A DNA stretch of 64,000 nt from Flavobacteriales bacterium (GCA_028122735.1 JAOHSR010000003.1:1-64000); one strand, 5' to 3'. Shown: positions 27,412 through 38,215, counted from the first letter of the stretch. The notes: a model not told the origin generated them from the letters alone. A program made the numbers and translations.

Positions 27412-28680
27412 CTATAATTCTTCTTCAAAATTATCAAGTTCTAAATCTTGATCTTCTGAAGAAACAAGTAAATCATCCGTCTCAGCGGGGTTTTCAGAAT
27501 TTTTTTTATGCTTCATTAAAGACCATGTCATAATTAAACATGAGGTTAAAATTATAAATAATAAGACGCCATTAAAATCATGTTTTTCAGTTAGTTCTTT
27601 TGGGATAGCAAAAAATAATAAGATTGTAATTAAACCCCTTGGCGCCAAGAAAATTTGGGGAAAAATATTTTTGCCATTAAAAACAAACAAGCTAATTGCA
27701 CGAACAACATAAATTATAATTAATAACACTATGCCAACAGCTATTGTTTTTAGATTGAACATAGAACCAACAGAAACAGACCAACCAAAAATAATAAAGA
27801 AAAAAGTCCTTACAACAAAAGCAGACTCTCCTGTGACGACTTTAAAATCAGCTAGAATACTTTCGACCTTATTTTCTTCAATTAGTTTTGAGAGACCACT
27901 TGCAAAAAACAATCTATAATTATTTAAGATCATTCCAAAGATTAAAATAATAATAAGAGAAGATAGATGAAACAGTTTTCCAACAGCATAGAGAAGCAAT
28001 AAAATCGATATTAAAAGAAAAAGTTTATCATGTCCTTTTATGTTTTGGAAAAGATAAATTAAAATGTAGGACACGATTATTGAAAATAGAATTGTAAAAA
28101 ATAGATTGCCAAATACCTCGCCATAAATTTCTGACTTACTATCGGGGCCCAAAAAGCTCAACAAGCTATAAAACAAGACAATTCCTAAAATATCAGAAAA
28201 AGTGCTTTCATAAATCATAAATTCTTTTTTGTAATCATCCAAAGAGCCCAAACTTGGCAGAATAATAGCAGAACTTAGAATTGAGAGGGGCACGGTAAAT
28301 AACAGTGCTTCAATCATATTCATCTCAAAAACATTTGTCAAAACTAATGCGCCGATATATGAAGTTGCGAACAAGCCAAGAACTGCAGTCGCTAAAGATT
28401 TAAATATTAAACCTGCTTTTTCTTTCACTAATTTTAGATCTAGAGCGGCCTCCAAAACTATTAAGGCTAAACCGACAACTCCTAATATTTTTAAAACAGA
28501 AAATAGATTTGGACTTTCCATTTCTGAAATAAAAAAACCAAAATTAATTAGCATTCCAGTAAAAATTAACATTAAAACAGATGGAACACCAGATTTTTTA
28601 GAATACAGATTAAAAAAGTATGAAATAATAATTGTTGAAGAAAAAATAATTATTAAGACTACAGGATCAAGACTATTCAT
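27412..28680 (-). CDS. Cation:proton antiporter (CPA family)
   Basis: Multiple TM helices; VVLIIIFSSTIIISYFFNLYSKKSGVPSVLMLIFTGMLINF; IVLEAALDL; FLAPRGLITILLFFAIP. Confidence 0.82.
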   Translation of the reverse strand: MNSLDPVVLIIIFSSTIIISYFFNLYSKKSGVPSVLMLIFTGMLINFGFFISEMESPNLFSVLKILGVVGLALIVLEAALDLKLVKEKAGLIFKSLATAVLGLFATSYIGALVLTNVFEMNMIEALLFTVPLSILSSAIILPSLGSLDDYKKEFMIYESTFSDILGIVLFYSLLSFLGPDSKSEIYGEVFGNLFFTILFSIIVSYILIYLFQNIKGHDKLFLLISILLLLYAVGKLFHLSSLIIILIFGMILNNYRLFFASGLSKLIEENKVESILADFKVVTGESAFVVRTFFFIIFGWSVSVGSMFNLKTIAVGIVLLIIIYVVRAISLFVFNGKNIFPQIFLAPRGLITILLFFAIPKELTEKHDFNGVLLFIILTSCLIMTWSLMKHKKNSENPAETDDLLVSSEDQDLELDNFEEEL

Positions 28681-28682
28681 GA

Positions 28683-30020
28683 TTAAAATAATTTCATTAT
28701 GTCATTACCGTTTGCATACACAACCAATGCAAGTAGAATTAACATCCCTATAACTTGGGCAGACTCCATAAATTTTTCAGGAGCAGGCTTACCCGCCACA
28801 ATTTCGTATAACAGAAAAACAACATGACCACCATCTAAAGCTGGTATAGGAAGAATATTTAAAAATGCAAGCATTAAAGAAAGAAAAGCCGTAAGGTTCC
28901 AAAATCTTTCCCAATCCCACTGAGCGGGAAACAGACTTCCAATAGCACCAAACCCACCAACTCCTTTATACGCCCCTGAATCAGGGTTTAATATGAGTTT
29001 AAACTGATCAATGTAACCCCCAAGTTTGTTGACAGCCTTATTTAGCCCAGCAGGAAAAGAGCCAAAAAAACTATAGGTCGCAGAGGTCATTTTGTAAACT
29101 CCGTAATCCTCAAGCTGATTCAGGCTTAAAAGCGCGGGGTAATATCCAATCGTTCCATCGGAACTAACTTTAGTAGCTAATGAAATTTCTTTCCCCTCTC
29201 GCAAAATAGTAACATTAACAACAGAATCGCAGTATCTTGATAACACGCCAGCCATTTCATCGTTATATTTTATTTCCACACTATTAATATATATGATTTG
29301 ATCTTTTATTTTAAGACCAGCCTGCTGAGCATTTGAATTTTCTATAAAAGAACTTGTGATAGCAGGAATTCTAGGGTAAAAAAGCATTGACTTTTCATTT
29401 TCAATTAACCTTTCAATGAAATTATCAGGAATGTCAATAGTAATGACTTCGCCCTGCCTATCTAAAGTTACTTGTTTAGCACCAAGCATTTTTTCCAGTA
29501 TTGAGCTAAATCTCTCTACATTTTCACCATCTACAGACAATATTTTGTCTCCAGAAAGAAAACCTAAATCACCAGATAGTTTGTCAACACACCAAATACC
29601 ATCATTTAAATCATTGTTTGCAAGGTATTTATCCCCATAAGTATATAAAGTCATAGAATAGATAAAAACACCAAGTAATAAATTTACTACTACGCCTCCA
29701 ACCATAATTATCAACCTTTGCCATGCTGGTTTAGCTCTAAACTCCCAGGACTCAGCAGGTTTTTTCATTTGCTCTTTGTCCATAGATTCATCAATCATTC
29801 CAGAAATTTTTACATATCCTCCAAGCGGAAGCCAACCAATTCCATATTCGGTATCTCCAATTTTTTTCTTAACTAAAGAAAACCACGGGTCAAAAAAAAG
29901 ATAAAATTTTTCAACCTTTGTTTTAAAAAACTTGGCAGGTAAAAAATGACCAAGCTCATGAAGTACAACTAGAATAGAAAGACTAAGTATTAATTGAAGG
30001 GCTTTTATAAGTATTTCCAT
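28683..30020 (-). CDS. rseP: RIP metalloprotease RseP (site-2 protease)
   Basis: VVLHELGHFLPAK HExxH motif; PDZ domains; LNILPIPALDGGHVVF. Confidence 0.95.
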   Translation of the reverse strand: MEILIKALQLILSLSILVVLHELGHFLPAKFFKTKVEKFYLFFDPWFSLVKKKIGDTEYGIGWLPLGGYVKISGMIDESMDKEQMKKPAESWEFRAKPAWQRLIIMVGGVVVNLLLGVFIYSMTLYTYGDKYLANNDLNDGIWCVDKLSGDLGFLSGDKILSVDGENVERFSSILEKMLGAKQVTLDRQGEVITIDIPDNFIERLIENEKSMLFYPRIPAITSSFIENSNAQQAGLKIKDQIIYINSVEIKYNDEMAGVLSRYCDSVVNVTILREGKEISLATKVSSDGTIGYYPALLSLNQLEDYGVYKMTSATYSFFGSFPAGLNKAVNKLGGYIDQFKLILNPDSGAYKGVGGFGAIGSLFPAQWDWERFWNLTAFLSLMLAFLNILPIPALDGGHVVFLLYEIVAGKPAPEKFMESAQVIGMLILLALVVYANGNDIMKLF

Positions 30021-31169
30021 TTACAATAGTTTGTTTGCGAGCAATCTTGTTTGTTGATCAGTTTCTATATAATCTTCTATAGTTGGACTTTTTACAAAAG
30101 TAATTTTTTCAAGACAATTATCAATTAAATCAGACATATTTAAAAACCCAATTTTATCATTTAGAAAAGCTTCAACAGCAATTTCATTTGCAGCATTTAA
30201 TATACATGCAGAATTACCACCTTTTTCCATAGCCCTGTATGCTAAGTATAAATTTCTAAAAGTTTTTTCATCAGCTTTTTCAAAAGTTAAGTTGGGATAA
30301 TCAAAAAAACTAAATCGTCTAAATTTATTTTTTAATCTAAATGGAAATCCAAGAGCATATTGAATTGGAAGCTTCATATCTGGAACTCCCAACTGAGCCT
30401 TAATAGAGCCATCTTCAAATTGAACAGCTGAATGTATTATTGATTGAGGGTGTACAACAACATCTATCTGCTCTTTATTGAGATTAAAAAGCCATTTTGC
30501 TTCAATAACTTCTAATCCTTTATTCATCAATGTGGCTGAATCAATTGTAATTTTCGCCCCCATTGACCAGTTGGGGTGTTTTAAAGCTTGTTTTTTTGAA
30601 ATTGTTTTTAATTCTGCAGCTTTTTTACCTCTGAAAGGCCCTCCTGAAGCGGTTAGATAAATCTTTTCAATAGCATTATTATTTTCCCCAACAAGACATT
30701 GAAAGATAGCAGAGTGTTCCGAGTCAACAGGATATATTGGAGCGCCATATTTTTTTGATAGCTTAGTGATAAGATCTCCAGCAACCACTAAGGTTTCTTT
30801 ATTTGCTAAAGCAATTTTTTTTCCATGCTTTATTGCATTTATTGTCGGAATTAAACCACTGTAGCCAACTAGCGCAGTTAAAACAATATTTATATTTTCA
30901 GATTCTACGATTTGCTCTAGTGATTTTTGCCCTGAATAAACTTTGATTCCAAGCTTAGAAAGTTCAGAATTTACTTTGTTATATTTAGCTTGATTAACAA
31001 TTACTACTGTATTAGGTTTGTGTTTTTTTGCTTGTTCAATTAATAAATCACAGTTGTTATTTGCAGTTAAAACCTCAACAGAAAAAAGATTTTTGTGTTC
31101 AATAATGACCTCTAAAGCTTGTGTTCCAATTGAACCCGTAGATCCTAAAATTGCAATTCCTCTTTTCAT
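30021..31169 (-). CDS. dxr: 1-deoxy-D-xylulose-5-phosphate reductoisomerase
   Basis: GIAILGSTGSIGTQALEVI; ALANKETLVVAGDLI; PVDSEHSAIFQCL; MNKGLEVIEA; HPQSIIHSAVQFEDGS. Confidence 0.97.
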   Translation of the reverse strand: MKRGIAILGSTGSIGTQALEVIIEHKNLFSVEVLTANNNCDLLIEQAKKHKPNTVVIVNQAKYNKVNSELSKLGIKVYSGQKSLEQIVESENINIVLTALVGYSGLIPTINAIKHGKKIALANKETLVVAGDLITKLSKKYGAPIYPVDSEHSAIFQCLVGENNNAIEKIYLTASGGPFRGKKAAELKTISKKQALKHPNWSMGAKITIDSATLMNKGLEVIEAKWLFNLNKEQIDVVVHPQSIIHSAVQFEDGSIKAQLGVPDMKLPIQYALGFPFRLKNKFRRFSFFDYPNLTFEKADEKTFRNLYLAYRAMEKGGNSACILNAANEIAVEAFLNDKIGFLNMSDLIDNCLEKITFVKSPTIEDYIETDQQTRLLANKLL

Positions 31170-32666
31170 TTATTTTTTATATAAAATTAATTTATCGGCT
31201 ATTGACCTGTCATTTGATAGGCGTGGAGTTTTGTTTTGCCCTCCCAGCTTGCCAATACTCGACATGTAGTTGTTAAACCCATGTTTTTTTATTTTTATAA
31301 TCTCTAACTGTTTTAGTATCGATCCTTTTATCAAATCTTTATAGTAACTATTTTTTTCTTGAATTTCGTGGTCTAAAGTTTTTTCAAATAGACTCATGTC
31401 TTCAGGTTCTTTAGAAAACTCAATAAACCACTGATGAGAAGGAAGTCCATTTTTTGGGTTAATATTAGGAGCCACATGAAACTCTTTTATTTCTGCTGAG
31501 AGCACAGAAATTGTGTTATTTAATCCTTCTTCAACCTCTTGTGAAATAACATGTTCTCCAAAGGCAGAAGTAAAATGTTTGATTCTACCACTTACAATTA
31601 TTCTGTATGGGTTAATTGAAACAAACTTTACGGTATCTCCGAGATTATAGCCCCACAAACCAGCGTTTGTATTTAAAATAATAACATAGTCAACCCCAAT
31701 AGTTACATTAGAAAGATTAATCCTTTTAGGGTTTTCTTTAAAGAAATCTTCTCTTTTAATAAATTCATAAAATATTCCGTTGTTAACACACAGGATCATC
31801 CCCTTTTCTTTTTGCGAATCCTGATAAGCAATAAAACCCTCTGATGCGGGGTAGACCTCTACGCCATCAACCATCCCTCCAACGAGTCTGTTGAATGTTT
31901 TTCTATATGGCTCGAAATTAACCCCACCATAAATAAATAATTTAAAATTTGGAAAGAGTTCTTTGATTGACTTACTACTTTTTAAACTTAATTTTTCAAA
32001 ATACATCTGCACCCAAGGAGGAATACCGCTAATTAAGGACATGTCTTTTTCAATGGTTTCATCAACAATTGCATCAACCTTATCCTCCCACTTTTCAATA
32101 CAATTATTTTTAAAACTAGGCAATCTATTTTTCTTTAGATAAAAAGGGATATGATGAGCTACTATTCCAGATAATCTTCCTGTTAGTATGCCTGAAGTTT
32201 TATCTAACTTAGGAGATCCTTGCAAAAAAATCATTTTACCATCAACAATAGAAGTGTTTTTTGTTTCGTTTATATAAGATAAAATTGCATCTCTAGCTGG
32301 ATTTAAATGGCATGAGATAGATTCTTTTGTTAATGGAATAAATTTAGTTCCGGATGTTGTGCCAGAGGTTTTGCAAAAGTATATTGGCTTTCCTGGCCAA
32401 AGAATATTTTTTTTACCATCTTTTAATAGTGATATATAGTTTTTAAGCCCTTCATAATCTCTAATAGGAATGTTTTTTTTAAAAGTATCATAACTATCTA
32501 TTTTTTGAAAAAAATGATCTTTTCCAAAAAGAGTGCTTTTTGCGTTTTTTATAAGTGAATGCATTATTTTTTCTTGATATATAATAGCATCTTTTTTCCA
32601 AAGATTGTTTTTTCTGACAACGTATCTAGCAAAAACTAAGCTTAATATAGATTTAAGACCTCTCAT
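31170..32666 (-). CDS. GH3 auxin-responsive-promoter family protein (acyl-adenylating enzyme fold)
   Basis: FCKTSGTTSGTKFIPLT P-loop-like motif; VEVYPASEGFIAYQ; GYNLGDTVKFVS; length and architecture of the GH3 (plant hormone conjugase-like) family. Confidence 0.88.
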   Translation of the reverse strand: MRGLKSILSLVFARYVVRKNNLWKKDAIIYQEKIMHSLIKNAKSTLFGKDHFFQKIDSYDTFKKNIPIRDYEGLKNYISLLKDGKKNILWPGKPIYFCKTSGTTSGTKFIPLTKESISCHLNPARDAILSYINETKNTSIVDGKMIFLQGSPKLDKTSGILTGRLSGIVAHHIPFYLKKNRLPSFKNNCIEKWEDKVDAIVDETIEKDMSLISGIPPWVQMYFEKLSLKSSKSIKELFPNFKLFIYGGVNFEPYRKTFNRLVGGMVDGVEVYPASEGFIAYQDSQKEKGMILCVNNGIFYEFIKREDFFKENPKRINLSNVTIGVDYVIILNTNAGLWGYNLGDTVKFVSINPYRIIVSGRIKHFTSAFGEHVISQEVEEGLNNTISVLSAEIKEFHVAPNINPKNGLPSHQWFIEFSKEPEDMSLFEKTLDHEIQEKNSYYKDLIKGSILKQLEIIKIKKHGFNNYMSSIGKLGGQNKTPRLSNDRSIADKLILYKK

Positions 32667-33524
32667 CTAAAAAGAAATATAAAGTGAGGGGTCAAGAGGT
32701 GTTCCACTTTTCCATAATTCAAAGTGCAGGTGTGGCCCTGTAGAAAGTTCTCCAGAGTTTCCAATAATTGCAATGTGTTCTCCGGTTGTTGTTACATCTC
32801 CTACATTTTTCAATAGTACAGAGCAATGTTTATAAAAAGAGATAAAGTTTTCTGAATGTTGTATACCTATTACATATCCTGTTTGTGGATTCCAATCGCT
32901 AACTACAACGGTCCCCTCGCCAATACTCTTTATTCTAGAACCTGTTTTTGCAACAAGATCTATTCCATAATGATTTGTTTCAAGATTAAAAGAATCACTA
33001 ACAATCCCTTCCATTGGGGGAAAAAATAAAAACTGCTTGGTTCTTCTTGGAGAATTTAAGTTTATTGAGCTTTGGTCTTCCTTTTCAACCCTTAGGCGTA
33101 AGAGAGAATCTTCTTTTGATTTAATAAAATTAAAGTCACTATTGTCAATTTTATTAAGACTATCATCTAAATACTCAAAAGAGATAGAATCTCCTTTAAT
33201 AATTGACTCAATATTTGAAAGGTAGAGCGAGCTAATTGATAGAGCGGAAGCTAGAGAGTCGCTTTTTAAAGTAAGCTTAACAAGCTCTTTTTGAACAAGT
33301 TCGGAAGATTTGCCAGGAAGATGTTTGTTTAATGGTGAGTACACTATAATACAAAAAGAAATAACAAAAGCAGAGATTAATAAGACTGAAGCTAAGATTA
33401 TAATATTTGATCTGTTTAATTTTAAAAAACCCTCTTCTTCAAGGGTTTCATCATTAATCACGACAAGCCGAAAATTTTTATTAAAGAAATTAACGATTTT
33501 ATTTTTAAAGCTTTTCTGTTCCAT
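32667..33524 (-). CDS. M23 family metallopeptidase, membrane-anchored
   Basis: TM helix; NHYGIDLVAKTGSRIKSIGEGTVV...GPHLHFELWKSGTPLDP. Start chosen at MEQKSF to avoid overlapping the divergent intergenic region. Confidence 0.9.
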   Translation of the reverse strand: MEQKSFKNKIVNFFNKNFRLVVINDETLEEEGFLKLNRSNIIILASVLLISAFVISFCIIVYSPLNKHLPGKSSELVQKELVKLTLKSDSLASALSISSLYLSNIESIIKGDSISFEYLDDSLNKIDNSDFNFIKSKEDSLLRLRVEKEDQSSINLNSPRRTKQFLFFPPMEGIVSDSFNLETNHYGIDLVAKTGSRIKSIGEGTVVVSDWNPQTGYVIGIQHSENFISFYKHCSVLLKNVGDVTTTGEHIAIIGNSGELSTGPHLHFELWKSGTPLDPSLYISF

Positions 33525-33617
33525 AATATTTTGCAAATATCTGAAAATTATAAGCATATTTGCATGTATAACTATTTTCAACAAAATAATAGGTCTAAAA
33601 AGGAGTTAACTATTCAT

Positions 33618-36194
33618 ATGAAATTAAATAAACTACTAAAAAAAGCTTTTTTATTGCTGTTCTTATTAGTATTTTTTTCCGGATGCTCTACCAAAAAGAA
33701 AACATGGTTTTCTCGTCAATATCATAACACTACAGCTAAGTATAATGGGTTTTTTAATGGTAATGAAAGTATTAAATACGGTGTCAAGAAAATTTCAGAC
33801 TCTTTTGAAGATGACTACTCTACAGTATTACCAGTTTTTAGAACGGGAGATTTAAAAAAATCAAAATCTACCTTGCCCTATATGGATAAGGCAATTCAAA
33901 AAGGCTCAATAGTTATACAGAAACATTCTATTAAAATAAGAGGAAAAGAATATTGTAGATGGATTGATGACAACTATTTTATGATTGGAAAAGCATATTT
34001 CTACAAAGGAGAGTTTGATGAGGCTGCTAAGACATTTAGTTTTATAATTGAAGAGTATAAAAAAACTCCAATTGTTTATGAAGCTTCAATGTGGCTTTCA
34101 AGATGTTTTATTGAAAAGAAAGATTTTGTTGCTGCAGAATCGATACTTATTGAATTAACAAATAACAGAAAATTTCCTGAAAAACTTGAAAAAGATTTTG
34201 AGAAAATTAATGCAGACTTTTACGTCCGTCAAAAAAATTATCCGCTAGCAAAAGAATCTTTACTTAACTGTATCAATAAATATAAATTAAAAAAAGACAA
34301 GGCTAGGCTAAACTATATTCTTGCTCAGATTTTTCAAATTGAAGAGAATTTTAAACAAGCCTCTAAATATTATAATCAAGTTTTAAAAAGCAACTCTGAC
34401 TATTCTATGGTGTTTAATACAAAAATGAATCTTGCTCTTTGTGCTGATAAAAGTTCTAAAAACTCAGAAAAAATGAGGAAAGATCTTGTAAAAATGACAA
34501 AGGACGATAAAAACAAAGAGTACCTGGATCAGATTTATTACACAATAGCAAAGATGGATGTTTCGGCCGAAGACACTTTGTTAGCTAAAGAAAATTATTT
34601 AAAATCTACTCTATATAGTATATCAAACGACCCTCAAAAAGCGCTCTCTTTTTTAGCACTAGCCGAAATAGAATTCTATAGTTCAAACTTTGTTTCATCT
34701 GAGCTTTTCTATGACAGCACAATCTATTTTATGCCAGAAGAGTATAGGCTGTACAAGCCAACGCTTGAAAAGTATTTAGTATTAAAAGATTTAGTTAACA
34801 ATCTAAACATAATTAATTTACAAGACAGTTTAATTCAATTAGCATTAATGCCTCGCGCTGAAGTAAATGCTATTATAAAATCAATAATTGATAAAGAGCT
34901 TGAAAAAGAACGTCTTGAGAAGGAACAAGAAATGTTAAAACAACAAAATTTATTTGAGAATAATCGAAATACAAATAGAAACGAACAATTTGGAAATAAT
35001 ACTTCTGGAGGAAAGTGGTATTTTTATAATCCTGCAACCTTGAGTTTTGGGTTGTCTGAGTTTAGAAAAAAATGGGGAAAAAGAAAGTTAGAAGACGATT
35101 GGAGAAGAAAAAACAGAAAATCAATCTCAATTTCCACAGAAGACTCCTCCACAACAAGTTTGGAGGCAACAAACTTTAAAGACCCTCAATTTTATCTTCA
35201 GCAGATCCCATCAACACCAAAAGATTTTACTCAAGCAAGAGAAAAGATAGCAAACTCCTGCTATCAGGCTGCTATAATCTACAGGCACGACTTAAATAAG
35301 ATTGAAAAAAGTAATGAAATGTTAAAAAAAATCTTGAGTATTGTTGATGTTGACACGGGGTTTTTGCCAATGACACACTATAATTTATACTTAAATTATT
35401 TAGCCCTAGAAAAAGAAGTGCAAACAAAGTCTACAAGACAATACATTTTAAGTAACTACCCTGCAAGTGTATATGCTAATATAATTTTAGACCCCGACTA
35501 CCTTTTGAGTGTTCAAAGTGTAAATGATATAGAAGATCTTAATTATGAAAAAGACTATCAATCATATATTGGCGGTGACTTTGCAGAGGTTTTAAATCTT
35601 ACCGGCATAACTAAAAAGAGTGAGCTTGAGGAAAAGTATCTTTTTTTAAGAGCTATTAGTTACTTAAAAAAAGGAGATAGCATAGTTGCAATAAACACAC
35701 TTGATCAGATAAAAAGTGCAGAAGACAAAGCCCTTAGTAAATATGTGTCTAACCTTTTAGATATTCTTGATGATCAGACAGATTTAATTGAAGCAAATAG
35801 AGTTGCAATTGAAAAGACTCCCTACATCTTAAGCCGTGAAGATAACCACATGTTAATGTTAATACTTCCAAAAGAAGGCGTAGATGTTAGTTTTTTAAAA
35901 ACCTTATTATCGGATTATAATTCAGAAAATCATTCTACAGAAATATTTGAGATTAGCGCAATGATGATGGGCTTAGACTTTCATTTATTAACGATTAAGT
36001 TGTTTTCTAATTCTAAGGATGTTATGTCTTATTATGATGGGCTAAAACAGAATAATAAAATTATTAACGAAATCCGCGCGAATGAATATTATTTACTGCC
36101 CATTTCACTAGAAAATTTTCAAGATTTTTATGTAAATAAAGACCTTAAGGGCTATTCTAAATTTTTTGAGCTGAAATATTTGTATAAAAACTAA
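33618..36194 (+). CDS. T9SS accessory TPR lipoprotein PorW/SprE-like
   Basis: Lipobox FFSGCSTKKKTWFSRQYHNTTAKYNGFFNGNESIKYG, characteristic of PorW/SprE; TPR-like helices. Confidence 0.88.
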   Translation: MKLNKLLKKAFLLLFLLVFFSGCSTKKKTWFSRQYHNTTAKYNGFFNGNESIKYGVKKISDSFEDDYSTVLPVFRTGDLKKSKSTLPYMDKAIQKGSIVIQKHSIKIRGKEYCRWIDDNYFMIGKAYFYKGEFDEAAKTFSFIIEEYKKTPIVYEASMWLSRCFIEKKDFVAAESILIELTNNRKFPEKLEKDFEKINADFYVRQKNYPLAKESLLNCINKYKLKKDKARLNYILAQIFQIEENFKQASKYYNQVLKSNSDYSMVFNTKMNLALCADKSSKNSEKMRKDLVKMTKDDKNKEYLDQIYYTIAKMDVSAEDTLLAKENYLKSTLYSISNDPQKALSFLALAEIEFYSSNFVSSELFYDSTIYFMPEEYRLYKPTLEKYLVLKDLVNNLNIINLQDSLIQLALMPRAEVNAIIKSIIDKELEKERLEKEQEMLKQQNLFENNRNTNRNEQFGNNTSGGKWYFYNPATLSFGLSEFRKKWGKRKLEDDWRRKNRKSISISTEDSSTTSLEATNFKDPQFYLQQIPSTPKDFTQAREKIANSCYQAAIIYRHDLNKIEKSNEMLKKILSIVDVDTGFLPMTHYNLYLNYLALEKEVQTKSTRQYILSNYPASVYANIILDPDYLLSVQSVNDIEDLNYEKDYQSYIGGDFAEVLNLTGITKKSELEEKYLFLRAISYLKKGDSIVAINTLDQIKSAEDKALSKYVSNLLDILDDQTDLIEANRVAIEKTPYILSREDNHMLMLILPKEGVDVSFLKTLLSDYNSENHSTEIFEISAMMMGLDFHLLTIKLFSNSKDVMSYYDGLKQNNKIINEIRANEYYLLPISLENFQDFYVNKDLKGYSKFFELKYLYKN

Positions 36195-36240
36195 GAAAAA
36201 ACTTTATTATTTATAAATTTACATTTCTAAATAAATAAAC

Positions 36241-36657
36241 ATGTTTACAAATAATAACGACTCAGTAAAAAAAAGCATTGCATCTTCTGCAGCAATTAAT
36301 ATGATTGGTGATGGAACTACAATAACGGGTGATATAAAATCTAAGGGAGATATTCGGGTAGATGGCTCATTAAAAGGCTCAATTGAAACCCAAGGAAAAG
36401 TTGTTGTAGGTCAAGGCGGTGTTGTTGAGGGCGATGTTGTTTGTAAGGATGCAGATGTGGCGGGTGTTTTAAAAGCAAAAATTACTGTTTCTCAGCTATT
36501 GTCACTAAAATCCTCTGCAAAGCTTAACGGAGATATTGTGACTAACAAACTATCGATTGAGCCTGGGGCAACGTTTACGGGATCTTGCAGTATGGGGGCT
36601 GTAATTAAAGATATCAAAGATCTTGGGCAATCTGAAAAAAGAGAAAAAACAGCATAA
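36241..36657 (+). CDS. Bactofilin family (polymer-forming cytoskeletal) protein
   Basis: INMIGDGTTITGDIKSKGDIRVDGSLKGSIETQGKVVVGQGGVVEGDVVCKDADVAGVLKAKI. Confidence 0.93.
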   Translation: MFTNNNDSVKKSIASSAAINMIGDGTTITGDIKSKGDIRVDGSLKGSIETQGKVVVGQGGVVEGDVVCKDADVAGVLKAKITVSQLLSLKSSAKLNGDIVTNKLSIEPGATFTGSCSMGAVIKDIKDLGQSEKREKTA

Positions 36658-36832
36658 GGGTTTTTATTTTTTATCATCCGTTTCTATTCAGATGATTATC
36701 ATAATTCTTTTGGGATTTTATCTTGGGGCTTTTACGGATAATTTATTTGGGCTAAAACCTTCTCTAACCATATTTTTTTCCTGTCTTTCAATCGTCTTTT
36801 CTATTTATTTTTTTTATAAAAAAATCAACTAA
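36623..36832 (+). CDS. AtpI/AtpZ-like small membrane protein preceding the F0F1 operon (start uncertain)
   Basis: Two TM helices, SIQMIIIILLGFYLGAFTDNLFGLKPSLTIFFSCLSIVFSIYFFYKKIN; located between bactofilin and atpB; TTG start overlaps bactofilin end. Confidence 0.7.
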   Translation: MGNLKKEKKQHKGFYFLSSVSIQMIIIILLGFYLGAFTDNLFGLKPSLTIFFSCLSIVFSIYFFYKKIN

Positions 36833-36885
36833 AAAAAAGTTGCAATTTTTTTAAAAAACAGACATATTTAAAGTTAAATAATATT

Positions 36886-36893
36886 TACATTTG
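36886..36893 (+). promoter_or_regulatory. Bacteroidota-type -7 element TACATTTG upstream of atpB
   Basis: Exact TAnnTTTG match 25 nt before ATG. Confidence 0.5.
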
Positions 36894-36918
36894 CCTGCAA
36901 TTATTATTAATAGATATA

Positions 36919-37950
36919 ATGCAGAAAAAAGTAAGTCTTTTAATTGTTTTATTTTTCACAATATTTTCATGCTTTTCGTTTGCCGGAGGCGAGGCTACTC
37001 AAGAAAAGGGAGGTGTTTACAATCCAGTTCCTACAATTATGCATCATATTGCTGACGCTCATGAGTGGCACTTATGGGGAGAAGGAGACAATTCCTATTC
37101 TATACCATTGCCCGTAATACTATATTCTGAAAAAGGGGTTGACATTTTTATGGCTAATGATTTTAATCACGGCCATTCAAAAGTAATTAAAGAGGATAGG
37201 GTTTATTCTATTGATAATCATAGTCATATTATTGAAGAAGGAGGTCTAGAAATTATAGACTTATCAATAACCAAAAATGTTGCATCAATGCTTATATCTG
37301 TTTTCTTATTGTTTTTAATAATGGGGACTGTGTCTAGATCTTATTCTAGAAAAAATGTTGAACCAAGTGGATTACAGGCGTTTATTGAACCCTTAATTTT
37401 ATTTGTTAGAGATGATATTATAAAGGACAATATTGGAAAAAAACACGAAAAATTCACGCCATTATTACTCACATTTTTCTTCTTTATTTTAATAAATAAT
37501 TTAATGGGTTTACTTCCAGGAGCAGCTAATGTTACTGGTAATATTGCAGTAACATTTGTACTATCTCTAATCACTTTTCTTGTAACCACACTTTTTGGAA
37601 ATAAAAATTACTGGGGGCATATATTCAAACCTCCAGGAGTGCCAATGGCTCTAATGCCAATTATGGTACCAATTGAAATAATTGGAATGTTTACTAAGCC
37701 GTTTGCTTTAATGATCAGGCTTTTTGCAAATATTTCTGCCGGACACATTATAATACTAAGCCTTATATCTTTGATATTTATTGCGCAAAGCGCTATGGGA
37801 ACTGGCGGAGCTTGGGGTGTAGCCCCTGTTTCTGCATTATTTGTGCTTTTTATTTACTGTATTGAGGTGCTTGTGGCTTTTTTACAAGCATATATATTTA
37901 CATTGCTATCTTCAGTTTTTATTGGGTTAGCAGTGCAAGATGGTCATTAA
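36919..37950 (+). CDS. atpB: F0F1 ATP synthase subunit a, with N-terminal signal-like peptide and extra exported segment
   Basis: NNLMGLLPG; PIEIIGMFTKPFALMIRLFANISAGHIIILSL; AFLQAYIFTLLSSVFIGLA. Confidence 0.95.
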   Translation: MQKKVSLLIVLFFTIFSCFSFAGGEATQEKGGVYNPVPTIMHHIADAHEWHLWGEGDNSYSIPLPVILYSEKGVDIFMANDFNHGHSKVIKEDRVYSIDNHSHIIEEGGLEIIDLSITKNVASMLISVFLLFLIMGTVSRSYSRKNVEPSGLQAFIEPLILFVRDDIIKDNIGKKHEKFTPLLLTFFFFILINNLMGLLPGAANVTGNIAVTFVLSLITFLVTTLFGNKNYWGHIFKPPGVPMALMPIMVPIEIIGMFTKPFALMIRLFANISAGHIIILSLISLIFIAQSAMGTGGAWGVAPVSALFVLFIYCIEVLVAFLQAYIFTLLSSVFIGLAVQDGH

Positions 37951-37962
37951 TTAAATTATTAA

Positions 37963-38205
<243 letters not shown>

Positions 38206-38215
38206 TTAGTAATTA

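Noticed and set aside
33531-33617. ORF-track N-terminal extensions overlapping between the M23 gene (to 33584) and porW-like gene (from 33531)
   Set aside because: Internal Met with signal/lipoprotein or cytosolic start (33618 and 33524) removes the overlap and leaves a normal divergent promoter region.
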